NCBI GenBank assembly: GCA_013399875.1
Contig: VXAZ01001047.1
Coordinates: forward strand, 1,240,001 to 1,304,000
Direction of reading: 5' to 3'
Length of the DNA stretch: 64,000 nt
Source of the DNA: Gymnorhina tibicen
Taxonomy: Eukaryota; Chordata; Aves; Passeriformes; Artamidae
The translations under genes were made by a program, and so were the position numbers. Below are positions 25,991 through 38,558 of the stretch, in pieces; within the stretch, counting starts at the first letter, position 1, and every line of letters starts with the position of its first letter. The notes beneath the pieces were generated by a model. That model saw only the letters and a program-made list of their open reading frames with translations. It was not told where the DNA came from and did not search any database.

Positions 25991-28900
25991 CAGTGTTCTC
26001 TTCATTGTCCTGGGGAGAGGAAACAGAGTCCGTTACTAAACACTAAATATGCTCATTAATTTTCTTAGGCATTCATTTTGCTTATAACAATTTCTATGTG
26101 TATGCTGAAACTTATGAACACATTCATAAAGCTGTTGTTGTTTTATGAAATGATGTTGTGACACACTTCCTCCAGAAAGAGTTCTTTGTCCAATCCTTGC
26201 CTAAAAAACAGCTAGGAATATTTTTCCATTGGATTCTTTTACAAATGTCCTCGATTATTTACTTCATGGAAATAAACCAGAAAGGGCTGTAACCCACCTG
26301 GGACGAGGGCCCTTGTTCTGGGGCAGGCTCTCTTCAGCCTCGCAAGCAGAGGAGAGGTGTTGGGTTGTCTTCTCCAGCCACCCTGCACTGTGGAGCCCCT
26401 CATTCAGAGGCACTGTCCTGCGGGGGATGGCAGTCCATCACTGGTGCTGTTCACCAGCATTCCCAGAAGCCCCACTCAGGGCAACTGGTGCTGCCTAAAT
26501 TTTCAGGGGATTTCTACAGCCATGAGAAGAGGGTAGAGCTGTGACCACCTGCTGACAGGCTATGATGCCATGGGCTCTGGCAGGGGTAGCATTTATCTTC
26601 AGAGGGACAGAGTGTGAAAGAGGCTCAGGAAATTCATAAGGAGGAGTAAGCTTTAACAAATGCCCTAGAGGAACTAGACATAAAGTCTCCTCACAGGGGT
26701 CATGTGCCTACATCTCACCAATGCTTTTATAATCTTACCCTTAAGCCACTTACTTGATCTCAGGTTCACCCTCCCTCCCTGCAAACCCCTGGAAGAGAAA
26801 AAACAAGAAAGAAAAAAACACAGGCAGAAATGTAATAAAAGCAGGGAGGCAATGACTGTGTTTTCTCCCTGCTTGTGGAAATGGTGGGTGTCCCAGTGCA
26901 GCAGGGGATGCAAACCCCTGCCAGGGGATCCCAGCTGCAGGAGGAAAGCAGAATCAGCACCTTGCACCTGCTGCAATGTTTTCTGCTTCAGAATGCTCTC
27001 CCTTGACATAGCAACATACACTGCAAGTGTACACTCTGCGTAGATACAGGTAACACAGTGTGAATTTATAATATGATATTGGACTCACACATACAGACCC
27101 CTACCATTTTTAACCACACATTTTCTACCATGTATTGTATTTTTTTCTATGTGTTCCTTGGCTGTAAAAACTCTTCTCCTTGCCTGAGACCCCTGCCCCT
27201 GCCATACCCTACATTCTGCAGATGCTTCTGTGTGCTTTCAAGTACAATCATCTCTGCCATAAGAAAAACAAACTCCAATAGCAGTAGGAGACAAATAGCA
27301 TGAAATAACAGAAATGTAAGTACTGCATGAATAGGGCCAAAAGGGATGGAAATATTCGTATGGTGCTACAAAAGATAGTTACATGAAACTTGGATTGGAA
27401 ATAAATGAATGGATATACGTAAAAAAATCAGTCATAGTCTATTTTAGATTGATCACAACAAATACAACAGCTCTAAAAAAAAGAGGTTCAATATTCTTAT
27501 TAAATGAGTTTCATTTGTTGTTGATTTCTAAATAATAATAATGCTATTTTCAGAACTAATTATTTAAACTCTGACAATTCAAAATAAATTTCCCCCCCAA
27601 CATGTTTATAAAGATATTCATTTTACCCTATATTTTGAAAAAGAGTTTCATTTTCCTTTTCTTTTTTTCTTCTGTTTCATAAAACTTGTGTTTTAACAAA
27701 TCACTGCCATGAGCTAACCCAGATCTGAATCCAGCAAATACTCTCAACATTATCCTTCTCTGTTCACATATATTTGAAGTAAATTACATCAAATTGTATT
27801 TGAAATACCAAACTGGCATTAATGGAAGCTTCTTTTGCTCCAGGCACCATTTTAAAATAGATGAGCATAAAAATGCAGTCTGCATCATTAAGTTTATATG
27901 AAACTAGTGAGAATAAAAATCACCATGTAAGTTCTAATAAGATGTGTTTTTCCTTCCAGTTTAATAACCCAAGACTATATTCATCTTCCAGTATAATAAA
28001 TACACTGAAAGGAATTCATTCTTTTGTGTTTTTTAACATGTTGAGGGTTTCAGAAGATGGAGTTTTCTGGGAAGCTGGGTGAAGAAAATTCTTTAATATG
28101 GCAGTGCAGAGTATTATTATCATAAATAATTAATGTGTACAGCAGAAGAAAGCCTAGCTTCATTAATAATTCTTATTTTTAGTTGGCATAAGCTAGAGGT
28201 GCTGTATCTTCTTTCATCCGATCTATGTCAATTTCCTCGATTTAAATTTACTAGATGTTAAAATTTTAAAGGTATGCTACACTTTGCAGTGGATTTTTAT
28301 TTGTGACTTTGCATTAATATCCTACTGTTAATTCTTACCCGCTGAGATATTTTTAGTAACAAGCAAAAAAAGAATCAAAAAAACCCCTGGTAGCAGCCAG
28401 GCAAGGTAGAGTGGGCATCAGTGTCAGCTCCTTTCATCTTTCATTTCCCTTTGGGACCAGTTAAGATGCTGCTTTGATTAGAACCTCAGGAAATATTAAA
28501 AAGCTCTTCTGTGAATTTAAACTCATCAAACTTGTCTCTGTTTATTTTTTTGAATACTGAGATAATTCACCTCCCACATTTCAAGAACACAGGTTCCTTC
28601 CAACCCAACTGCGCTCCTCTGATCAGCAAAGTCACTTGTCAACATCGCTGAATCTCTCTCCTAACAAATGTTAGTGCTTCATTAATGCGGTGCCAGAGTC
28701 GGAGCCGCTCCTAAATGTTCCTTATTAGCACAGACGAGGAAGTGAGATGACACTAGAGATGGCACAGAGCTAGCATGCCACGAGGTGAGTGCAGGTAGTG
28801 CTGGATTAAAACAAAGGAGGACTATGTGACACCTGAAGGAAACAAAACACAGGGTGGGGGGGGAAAATAATTTTCTTTTGTCGCAAAATGTTTGTGGGAG

Positions 28901-29204
28901 AGAGACTACAACTCTCATTGTGACTTTGGAAAAACCAGTACCACAGAGATGTAATGTTAACCTGCATTATGCCTTTTAAACAGAATTGCAATTGTTCTTG
29001 TTAATCAGTGCAAATATTAGAGCTGAATGAAAAGGACAGGTTTTTTTTCTCTCAAGCATTTAAAAAGAGAATGTTTGGGGTTTTTTTCCTTCCAAACTGT
29101 AGTGGTGGCTGTGAAAAAACCCTCATGATTTTTATAATTTTCTCTCCTTTTTAATGGTTTACCTCTTATTTTGCTTGATACCAAAAGAAAAAGAAAAGAG
29201 GTGC

Positions 29205-29279
29205 AGAAGAAGAAGAAGAAGAAGAAGAAGAAGAAGAAGAAGAAGAAGAAGAAGAAGAAGAAGGAGAAGAAGAAGAAAG
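29205..29279 (+). repeat. (GAA)n microsatellite, about 25 units
   Basis: A purine-only (GAA)n tract of roughly 75 bases with a single GGA variant near 29263. It is preceded by A/G-rich sequence, so the whole purine run is longer. Pure GAA/TTC tracts of this length can form triplex (H-DNA) and are unstable. The 112-codon frame on the - strand through this tract is poly-phenylalanine from the repeat and is not a gene. Confidence 0.98.
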
Positions 29280-29635
29280 AGATCGCAGAGAACAGGGGAG
29301 AAGGAAGCCAATAAAAAGCAAAATGCATGAGGCTGCTCACATGGGAAAAGTCCATTTTAACCTCATTTATTTAGGGACAAAAATTTTCAGCTATTGGCAA
29401 CGCTCCTAGCATCTGAAGTAGCCCAGGTAGTAATTTCAGCTATGTATCACAGCATCTTCAGTCAGACGTTTGTGTTCCTTATAGAATCAATATCCTTTTG
29501 AGCTTTTTGAGCTTTTCACAGCTTTTTCCTACATTAACATGTGGTTCATGTTATTTAACCTGGAGATGTGCTGTGGCTTGTGTCCTTTTGGGCTCCAAGG
29601 GCCAAGCTGGGCAAATTGGAGAAATTTGGCTCCCA

Positions 29636-29830
29636 TTAGCGAAGGGTTGATGCCTCCGTGTATTTGTACACAGATACACCCCAAAAATGATTGACGTTAT
29701 TGATCCCGCACGGACAAATTCAGAAGATGAATTTAGACATGACCTCCCACGTGTCTGTCGGAAGTGCCACGTGGTTGTCAAACAGGAGATGGAACCAGGG
29801 CACTCACAGGAGCTAGGAGGCGACATGGAG
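29636..29830. promoter_or_regulatory. Candidate regulatory pocket: CpG cluster with two CACGTG boxes
   Basis: Nine CpG dinucleotides fall within about 190 bases of sequence with ordinary GC content, against a CpG-poor background. Two perfect CACGTG E-boxes lie at 29748-29753 and 29768-29773, exactly 20 bases apart, about two helical turns. A TGATTGAC, the usual PBX/MEIS-type core, is at 29688-29695. CACGTG is bound by bHLH and bHLH-ZIP proteins such as USF, MYC/MAX and CLOCK/BMAL1. The pocket lies 360 bases after the GAA tract. Function is inferred from motif reading only. Confidence 0.35.
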
Positions 29831-31606
29831 CACATGGACACTTAACATCTTCCTTCTGTTAGTGTCTGCATGGAAAAATACACTTGGACACCATGTATCC
29901 ACTGAGGTGCTGCTTTTGCTAAACTTCAACTTTTTCTTTAAGGCACTTAGTTAAAAGCATTTTCAGGTTTGTTTTTTTTTTCTCCTTTCTGATTTGCTCA
30001 CTTCTAATTCCTTTCTCCCTGCTCAGGTTGTACCATTCTGGAACAGCATCGTGTATCTGTCATCTTTCTTTTCATTTTTTCAGGATACTTTAGAAAGCTG
30101 GTGGTCTGTGATTTTGCTGCCCTGTTGTCAGGGACTGCAAGAGGTGGCATTTCTTTATTTCATTTGGGTACCTGCTACCATTAAAACGGAAAAAGGTGGC
30201 AAAACTTTGTATTCCCAAACCATCATACTCACTAACCAGCTAATGCAAACCAGTTATACAATAGGGGAAAGACATGGGCTTGCATGCTAAAATCTGCATT
30301 TTTCTGACTTCTTTATTGCCCATCAAGCCGCTGTGACAATGGGTTTATTTTGCAGGGAAATATGCAAATACCTTAATCTAGTAGAACAGTATGACAGTCT
30401 CAGTGTGAGTCTCTTCATGATATGTTGACAAACACTTGTTTAAGAGGACCAGCCCTAGGAAGATAAATTTCGGAGTGTAAAATAAGAATCTTTGCAGAAA
30501 AACTGCGTAGCCCTTTGAAAAAAAAGAATGGATGGGTACTCAGGATCAGTCTCTCGAAATAGTAAATTTTCATCTTATCTGAAATGTGGTATATTAGCAA
30601 ATGAGTAGGTGAAGGAATTTGAGAACTTTTGCTGCTTTCTTTCTGCACCCACATAATGAAAAAGCCCACCACTTTTTGGAAAGTCTGTTGTCTCTGTTTT
30701 GTTTTATACATTAATTATATAGCATCAACTGTTGAAGAAATAGTTCTAAAATATTCCTGCAAATGTTGAAAATGTATCTGTGGAGACTTTTAGATCTTTT
30801 TTTCCCCAACATCCTAATTTCAAGAGTGATTTAAGAACTGATTGGCATTTGGCAAAAAATGAATGATAATGAACTCATTTCAATAGAGATGGACCAGATA
30901 CCATGCCGGCTGTCGAAACTTTTCAAAGCTGGTTTCTCTCCAGTAAATGTGATCCTGCAGGCTCTGTCCATCTGCCTACAAGAAAAGAGACATTCACATT
31001 CTGCAGGAAATACTGCTGAGAAAATACCAGTGAGGATTACTGATTTTGTGATCTCTCATCGTTCTCAGCAAGGAAACCGGACAACAATAAACACCACAGC
31101 AAAACAACAGTACTGAGCTACTTCGTGTCCCCTCTGCCCCTTTTTTTCCCTGTGGTTTTTTTCCCTTTTTTTTATCCTTTTTGCATTAGCAGGTGACAAG
31201 CTTACTTCAGTATGTTTGCCAGACACAGAAGAAGCAGCTCGAACAAGTCTGAGCCCTCCCCACAGCAGGGATGCTCAGGAGTGACCCGAAGCTGTTGCTT
31301 ACAAGGATGGTTTGATTCTGGCCTCACCCTAATTTTTGCCGGTGCAAACTGAGTCACAGACACCACATTAAACAGCTGAAGTGAAAAACTGCACCAGCTG
31401 TTAGGCTTCTCCTGTTGCATGAAATTGAAACAGCTCTGAGACTTAAGGAAAACTGCATGAATTCACCCCGAGACATGACACCTGTGGGACAGGCTCTTCC
31501 TCACCCAGTGTCCACCAGCCCACCTTGTTCAAGTCCAAGGTGGCCAACGCTGGTGGAAGGGTGTCCAGCCAGTGCCCTCCTGCAGGTGGCAGGGCCAGCA
31601 GAGGTG

Positions 31607-31646
31607 CCCCCGCCCCTGGGATGAAGCCCACCCCAGCCCCCAGCCC
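31607..31646 (-). other. Predicted G-quadruplex motif (C-tracts on + strand)
   Basis: C-tracts at 31627-31629, 31631-31634, 31637-31641 and 31644-31646 are separated by A, AG and AG. Two more tracts (31607-31611 and 31613-31616) lie further left. The - strand meets the quadruplex rule with loops of one or two bases. It lies in a GC-richer patch of about 150 bases with no recognised gene. Confidence 0.6.
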
Positions 31647-33840
31647 TCAGAGCGGGTTGGCTCACAATGCTCATTTCTCAGTTATTTAATTTCTCCTCTG
31701 AAGTCCGTCACATTTCTCTCTTCCCCCCATCCCCCTCCCACCAAGAGATGGTTTCTGTGTCTCCCTCAGGTGTTTCCTGCTGCTGCCGAGGACCCAGTCC
31801 TCATCCCAGTCTCCTCTGCAGATTCTCCCCGGCCTCTCTTTGTGCCTTTGTTTTCGAAGGTGGCTCTGAAATGCGGTGCCTGTAGGCTCACCTTTGCACA
31901 GCATCACTGCTAAATTTTTAATCAGTGGTGGTAAAACAAAGGAAATGAAGAAACTCACAGTATTTAACGAATGGCATGTGGCTAAGCCGCAGGCCTCATC
32001 CTAGTTTACAGACATAAGCAGGGTGTCAACCACCAATCCTACAAACCAATTAGCATCCCAGGAGATTTTGCTCTGGTGCATGGTCATGCAACTACCATTA
32101 ATGTTAAGTGGTGTTACGGTTGCACATGGCCAAAACATAAGAGAGAGGAAGTACTTCTGCATTTCATGCTGAATTCTCTGCTACATCAGTTGTTAATTAA
32201 AAAACTTGGCTCGCTTCTGTCCCTTTACACAATCAGAATGATGTAAATAAGAATCTTATCCAAAAGCTTTTAAAATTCATTTTAAAAAAGGCTGGCTACA
32301 ATATTTGTACAATATTTGCAGCTCAGCAAAACGAAGCAGGGAATAACTACGTTTTCAGCTTCCCAGTTTCCCCACACAGCTTAGATCTGCCCGTTGCAGT
32401 GAGCAGGTTCCTGTGTCTGTGAGGCAAAAGGCTCACACCTGCCTTGGCCTGGAGTATTTAGTACCAGGCTCTGGAAGAGGCAGAAACCTGTGTGCTCAGG
32501 GTTGTGGCCTGATTCATCTGAACAAAGTCAGTGAGCCCAGTTCTCTTAATTATGTGCAAGGAAGGATGTTTCTGTAAGCTGAGCAACACCCCCAGACCTC
32601 AGCACACCCGACTTATGTGCGGCCCTGAGCCATGTCTTGAACAGGCAATGCTGTTCATGGCGGAATTTGTAGCACAGAAGCCAGAGCCCCTCTCTTTGCT
32701 CCTAGTTAATTCCCAAGAGTACAGAAATGAAACTCTACCTCTTCAATCTTTATATTTTTGCCCAACTGCGCTATTATCCATGAAATTCTCTGACTTGTGT
32801 GAAAGATAGAGATAAAGGAGTTTAAGTCATACAGCAGCTTTTGAAATGAAAGCCATGACGCTAAAGACACCTGTTACAACAAAAAACCTAGGGTAGAAGA
32901 GTATGATTTATTATACATATTATGGTAGCCCCACAAGAACTGAGCAAAGATTTTGCCCTTTGTGTCTTATTCGCACATGGGCACGTTAAAAGCCATCAAA
33001 GCTGTATCGTGTGTCCCAAAGGATTAACTCAGCTCTTACTAACGCTTTTATTTCCATGTTCCTAGAGCTTAGGTGTACAAGCTTTATTTCACCACACCTT
33101 TGAGGGGCAATACCTGCCCAAAATGTGCGTTTAACACAAGAAAGAAGTGTACCACCAGCCCACAAAAAATGTATAAGCTTCTCATTACAGTAACATGTCA
33201 GCCCTTGGCAGAAAGGGCACAGAGCTCTGCAGGAGATGAGCACAAGTGGAGGATTATCCATCCCTGTCCTGAGACCCCAAAAGAAAGACAATGCACTTTG
33301 TGGTGTAAATGAGCAGCATCAGAAAGGACACCTGCACTGAATGTGTTTTTGGGATGGTAACTCCCCATGCTGAGGACTGCTTCTCTCATCTCAGGGACTG
33401 CATCACTCTCACCCTCTCACCACCCGACCACCTCCCATTTCTAGCATGGGAAAAGAAGTAGTCATTGATGGGGGTACAGATAGGAAGCCTGCTAAGAAAT
33501 ATTTTAGCAATTAGGACAGGAAGAAATATAGTATCCTTTTTTTTTTCCCCAGGGAAAACCTATTTCTTCACTTCTTTTCCATCCAAGCATAAACTGGCAT
33601 TTTTTTTGCCACTGTGAGAGTGAGCCAGAGCCGTCACTGGAGACACAGAGAGGAATTGCTATAGTGTGGATTCATTAAACTCATCTCAGTCCATCTCTTT
33701 CTTTTTGGTATTAAAGGAGTATGGAGTAAAGCAGGGCAGAACGAAGTGTTCTGGAAAACTGATAATCAAATGGCCTAAAGCTAATGTTTACTTTTCTGAA
33801 TGTTTTATAGCAGCATTACTTGGAGATGTATTAAAAACAG

Positions 33841-33870
33841 GGAGCGAGAGGGAGGGAGAGAGGGAGGGAG
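33841..33870 (+). repeat. GA/GGGA-rich purine tract
   Basis: A purine-only imperfect repeat built from GAGGGAGG and GAGA units. It is a candidate for triplex formation on base composition alone. Confidence 0.85.
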
Positions 33871-35280
33871 CCTAATAATAGCCTTCCAGTTACAGAAATA
33901 GAGAAGCAGCATAGATATGATAATTGAATTTGGTTTGGATGGGTGATAATCCGCCTTTATGCTACAGCTGTAGTTCTCAGATTTGAGGCTGGCTGGTGGC
34001 AGGTGTTGGGCAGCCTCCCCGGCCACGGGAAGGCTACAGCACCGTGCACTCCTGTATGCCTCCTGTCCCTCTCCCTCCGTGCCCCCCATTTCTCTCCTGG
34101 AGCCTGCAGGCAGGAGGCTGCAGGGTCATGGGTTTTGCATGTGTGGCTGTTTTTTCTCTGCATTTATCGGGGTTGTCCTGAAGGTGACCTGGAGCCTCCC
34201 TTCCCCATCCAGCCAGGAAAAACCACCAGTGAATCTGAAGGGCAGCTCCTCTCTTCACCAGCAAAATCCATGCTCAGCCATTCTCTTTTTCTCTTCCACT
34301 CTAAATTATTCAGCTCCACACTTGGGGAGCTGACACTGCTAGTAAACCGAGGAGTTACATATTTTTGGTTGCACTTGGAGATTAAGTGCCACTTGAGTTA
34401 TAGTGTTTAAATTCCCAAATATTTGTGTAATTTTAGATCATGAATTCTCATTCCTGACTATGTTTAGTATCAATATTTATTCACACAGCTCTCTCTGTTA
34501 GATCCCATGGAAGAAACTGGGTGGGGGAAGTGGGAAGGTGTCTCCAAGCTGTCTCTGCCACAGGCATGGGTCTCCTTGCTGTTTTGCTTCCTGAAGCAAA
34601 CTCCAGCCTCTCTATGCCTGCTCTGTCATGGAAAATGTGGGATGGGAGGCAGTGGATGGGATAACTGGGCTGCAGTGGGTGGATAGTATGGCCACCCACT
34701 TTCACAAGATGATCTTAAGGATTTTGAGACTTGGGGCTGTTGGCATGCTGCTGTCACACTAGCAAGAGGAGTAGGAAAAGGGTAGAGACCAAAGAAGAAG
34801 AAAAGTCAAAACATCCTTCCTGGGTGTTGGGAAGCCTCCCCGTCACCTCTGCTGCCTTCCATCCTCCTAACATGATCCTCTGAGAAACTTTATCAGTCTC
34901 ATTTGTTCTCTTGGTTTGTTTGTTCAGAAGCAAAAACACTTCTGAAGAAAAAGCATTAATTAATTTCCTTCTTATAAGAAGATGTGAGAAGATTTTGATT
35001 TCTGCAGGCACTGAATTAAATTCTGGCTGCACAAGAGTTTGCATTTTTAATGCAGCTCTTTTGCAGGTCACCAAAATTGTTCCCCATTCAGCCACTGTCA
35101 TCATCTGGGTCATTACGACAGATAGCCACAGCTGATGCCTGGATCCAGCTCCTGCAGTCCTCAGCTGGCACTCAAATGCCACTTCTAATGATAGCAAAAA
35201 GCACTATGGCTGCTATAGCACCTTTTCTGCAGCTGTCCCAGAAGGCCCATATAGCTGTGATTAAATCAGCCTTGTAATGT

Positions 35281-35345
35281 CATTGTGAGGTGGATAGGTA
35301 GCATGCAAGTCCTGCAGGTGAGAAAACAGAGGCATGAAGCAGTAT
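35281..35345 (+). mobile_element. MIR-like ancient SINE relic
   Basis: A short stretch reads 'ttgtgaggtggataggtag', then, after a gap, 'aggtgagaaaacagaggca'. This is the usual order of the MIR tail region, where 'ctgtgaggtaggta' is followed by 'cagatgagaaaactgaggca'. Only about 65 bases are recognisable and nothing around them extends the match, so this is a tentative relic. Confidence 0.5.
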
Positions 35346-37628
35346 GCTGCTTCAGCTTTGCTGCAGAGAGACCAGGTGAGGAATGAGGACCTGGGCTATG
35401 GGGCCCAGCAACCCAGCTCAACTGAAAGCTAATTTTGTAATTGACAGGGAAATGAATCATGCTTTTTCCAGTTTCCAAAGAATTTTAGATGAAGACTTGC
35501 TTGCCACACAAGACTTTTTGGTTGTGCTGTCCATGCTGCATCCCTCAGTGGGAGTTCTCACTGTCCTTAGTGCATCTGTGTTGGCTCAGCCCTCCATTTT
35601 CCTTTTTCTTTTTTCCACACAATAAAAACCTACTTATTGCCCAAAGTGCGTAGTTAGCCTTGGTAGGGCAAAGTTTTGGAGAGATAAATGTCAGTACAAT
35701 GCTATTTGCTTGTACTGCTCATTAATTGCTAGCTAGACAAGAAATACTCACTGTATCTTAAGAGCAGATACCTGTGACTAAGCCACAGTCAAAGACAGGA
35801 TGGAAAACGCAAGATGTATCTACGAGCACTTCTTCCAGTACTCGGAAAATGTCAGACTCTTTCCTGTTCAAATTCCAGCTTTGCATTCCTGAAAGAGAAC
35901 AAAAAAATGGTAATGCATTTTCTCCAAAACAGTGCCTAGCAATATAAAGTTGAAGCCATCCATTTCAGTCTTTGGCTTTGATGGATGTCTTTGGATTCTG
36001 AAAAGGATATGGTGGATGCCCTATTAGAATAATATTTCAGTGTCCTGACAAGCAGCTTCAGATTTCTATCACAGCTTTCTTTTTTATGCCAACAGATATG
36101 TAATACCAAAAAGATATCGTGCACTGTTATGATTTTTATTTTTTATTTTTATTTTTTTAATGGAAAGGTTGTTATAATCCAAGAATCCTTGCTTTTTATT
36201 TCCTGTTGTTTTTTGGCACCTTTGTCACTTAGCATTCTTCCCTTTGCAGTTGTTCCCCACTGCGAACACATCCACCTTTTCCAAAAGCAGAGGAAAAAAT
36301 GGTGCAAAAACAGTCTCCATGCAGGTTTATTATTTGGGTACCCCTCCTTTGCCACTGACTTGACCAAGTTCCCTATGATCCCTGGACTCAGACAGCTAAC
36401 TGGTTAATCGGGAAAAAAACTATGGTAGAGCTGGGAAGGGGGAGATATACTTTAAGAACTGATAATATTCAGATTTCATGGCAATGTTAAACCTGTAAAT
36501 ATTTCAGTTAAGGCATACCTGGATTTACTTCCAAACCTTCCATTTCTGTGTGTGTAGCCCAGTCTGTCTGAAATGACGTGTCCTTCACTGGTGACCACTG
36601 GTGGGAACCACCACGTACCGCTCCAACGAGCATTTTTGCTGCTCACTCAGAAGGGTGTGTGAATCACCCAAGCAAACACCAGCTTTGAAAGAGGTGGGGT
36701 GGAAATCTTGTCTCAGCTAACCTGTCCCTATTTCTTCTACTATTTCTGCTTCTCTGGGCAAATTTGGAGAGACTGTGAGCTACCAGGAGTGCCTGTGGGT
36801 CTATAGTTCTGGCAGGCAAAAGACAAAGCCCAAGCTATGCCCCTGCCTGGACGGATGTGGGCCATTGCATCAGAAATAAGAGAACACCCCATGATTTCTC
36901 CTCTCTGGGTAGAAGATATCAAACAGCAGAAGCTGCCCACTTTTCCTACTGGAAGGCCATCCCTGACATCCTGTGAACTAATAGCAGAAGCAGTAAGAAG
37001 ATGCATTACAGACAAGAGAGAAAATGCCATGAAACACATGGGAACAACAGGCTCCATCCTCCATATCCCCCCTCTCAGTACACACATATCCTGATCCAGG
37101 AGAAGACCTCTTACACTGTAGTTTGTTGGAATAGCCACCAAAAAAGTATTCCCAGCATTCCCACTCAAGCCCCTGCATTTGTTTTTCTCCCAGAAAGAGA
37201 CTGTGTTATTGGTTTTTAATCTTTATGGGAATAATTATTTTTTGAAAGGGAATCCAGTGTTCAAGTACAGACACAAATTAAGGTCAGAGAGAAGCACCTA
37301 GCTTTATGTAAGTGTTTAGTCTCTCCTTGTGAAGTGGCTGGTTCTGCATGAATTACCATTAATAATAAAACACATGTAAGATAGTGACATTCGGCGTGCA
37401 TGTTCTTAGTTCCCCATTAAGCTGTGCTCCCTAAAAAGGTTTCCAGGTTTACTTAAACATGCAGGAAAGAATTTAATATTAAACAGAAATAAGATGTAAT
37501 AGAATTATGTCAAAACACCTGAGGGAATTTTGGATAACTTTAAGGAATGGGCTCTGAAGTGATTCATAGCTAGGGCAAGTGATAATTGAGAAGAAGGAAA
37601 AAAAAAAGGGAAAAATGAGTTAATTCTT

Positions 37629-37658
37629 CCACAGCTATGAAATCCACAGCTATGAAAT
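37629..37658 (+). repeat. 15-bp perfect tandem duplication
   Basis: CCACAGCTATGAAAT is repeated directly head to tail. Each copy carries a CAGCT core. Confidence 0.92.
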
Positions 37659-37718
37659 GCTGTAGTTCACAGACTTATCAGGAGTCTTGCCTCAGTATAG
37701 GCATTATTTTACTTTCTG

Positions 37719-38078
37719 ATGCTGAAAATTAGTGTAGTGATCTTGCTAGCACTTTTGCACGCACTTAGCAGAAGCACAAGAGTAGCTCCCTGGGGTTTGC
37801 CAGTGCAAGGGGAGTTAACACATAATATAAGTATTCAGAGGCTTGGATGCTATTCTACAGCTTCTGGAGATAAATGTGTATTTAGTTGTAGGCCAAATTA
37901 TGGCTCTCATTACATCATCCTTGGACATTTTAGATTGCAGGATTGCATCAGATCCTGTGATGGGATAAAAACGTTACCCTTTACAATGTGTGTAAGTTTT
38001 GACACCAAACAGACGTTCTGCCTAGTACCTAAAGGGCCAAAGCATAGGGCACAGAAGCTTGACTCATTTGCATCTTAA
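37719..38078 (+). other. Unsupported 119-codon open frame, signal-peptide-like start
   Basis: I do not recognise this product and do not call it a gene. The frame starts MLKISVVILLALLHALS, which looks like a secretion signal. Seven cysteines follow at residues 44, 53, 57, 76, 80, 91 and 101, including two C-x3-C pairs, and a possible N-glycosylation site NIS lies near residue 36. Against it are a weak start context (C at -3), no nearby AATAAA, no evident promoter, and a length that chance alone gives readily in a 64-kb window. Single-exon secreted cysteine-rich proteins exist in birds but usually in families with clearer patterns. Confidence 0.12.
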
Positions 38079-38420
38079 TGCAGTTATAGACTTAATGTAA
38101 GATATTCCTATTTAAATTAATATTTTCTGTGTCAGTTCAGCAGTATCAGCACACTGCTAATGATCTCCATATCCATTAAGATCAGTTCAAATGCACCTCA
38201 GTGTAGCTTTCTTACCCTATACTCCTGATGGTATTTTTTAAACTGATCTGTAGCTTATTATTTTTATTATTCACAAATGTCACAGGCCTTTTCTCTCCAT
38301 TTTGGGATTGTTCTTCTCATATTTTAGGTCTTTTCCTTCCTTCTAATATTGCTTTGGGAAAGCTCTGGGGATATATAAAGCAAAATAGACAGATGCCTTC
38401 ACCTACCAGATTGTTGTGAA

Positions 38421-38536
38421 TAATAATAATCACCTCTTATATATCCCTTTTCATTTTCAAAGCACTTTGCAGCAATTAGCTAATTTGCCTTTACAACAAT
38501 CTGTGATAGATAGGTAGAGGCATTTGCATAGTGGCT
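38421..38536 (+). mobile_element. MIR-like ancient SINE relic
   Basis: This begins with a short AAT run. The passage 'caaagcactttgcagcaatt' and the later 'acaacaatctgtgatagata' plus 'ggtagaggca' keep the order of the core-to-tail part of MIR-type SINEs, where 'aagcgctttaca..ttaactaatt' is followed by 'cctcacaacaaccctgtgaggtaggta'. The element is very old and weakly conserved, so the family call is tentative. An (ATTT)n run follows directly. Confidence 0.55.
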
Positions 38537-38558
38537 ATTTATTTATTTATTTATTTTA
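38537..38558 (+). repeat. (ATTT)n run
   Basis: Five ATTT units sit directly after the MIR-like relic. It may have grown from the relic's tail. Confidence 0.93.

Larger units (their letters stand above)
22716..29204. other. Non-coding unique sequence
   Basis: It contains the GGAA run, a 16-bp tandem duplication at 24.05 kb, a TGTTGATCCAGG direct repeat at 25529-25557 (17-base step) and AT-rich stretches at 27.4-28.4 kb. The part around 28100-28380 has many TAAT cores and looks like slow-evolving non-coding DNA, but I cannot test that here. Confidence 0.65.
29280..38420. other. Non-coding unique sequence
   Basis: Beyond the CpG pocket at 29.7 kb, the C-tract motif at 31.6 kb, the purine tract at 33.85 kb and the MIR-like relic at 35.3 kb, I recognise nothing. 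Polypyrimidine runs lie at about 31138-31185 and 33537-33550. The patch 33990-34210 is GC-rich with several overlapping open frames and no known domain. Confidence 0.65.

Noticed and set aside
29017..29355. 112-codon - strand frame with a long phenylalanine run
   Set aside because: It is the translation of the GAA/TTC microsatellite.
33060..33420. Possible LTR-like segment
   Set aside because: No matching second LTR, no clear TG...CA ends with target duplication, and no polyadenylation signal in a suitable place.
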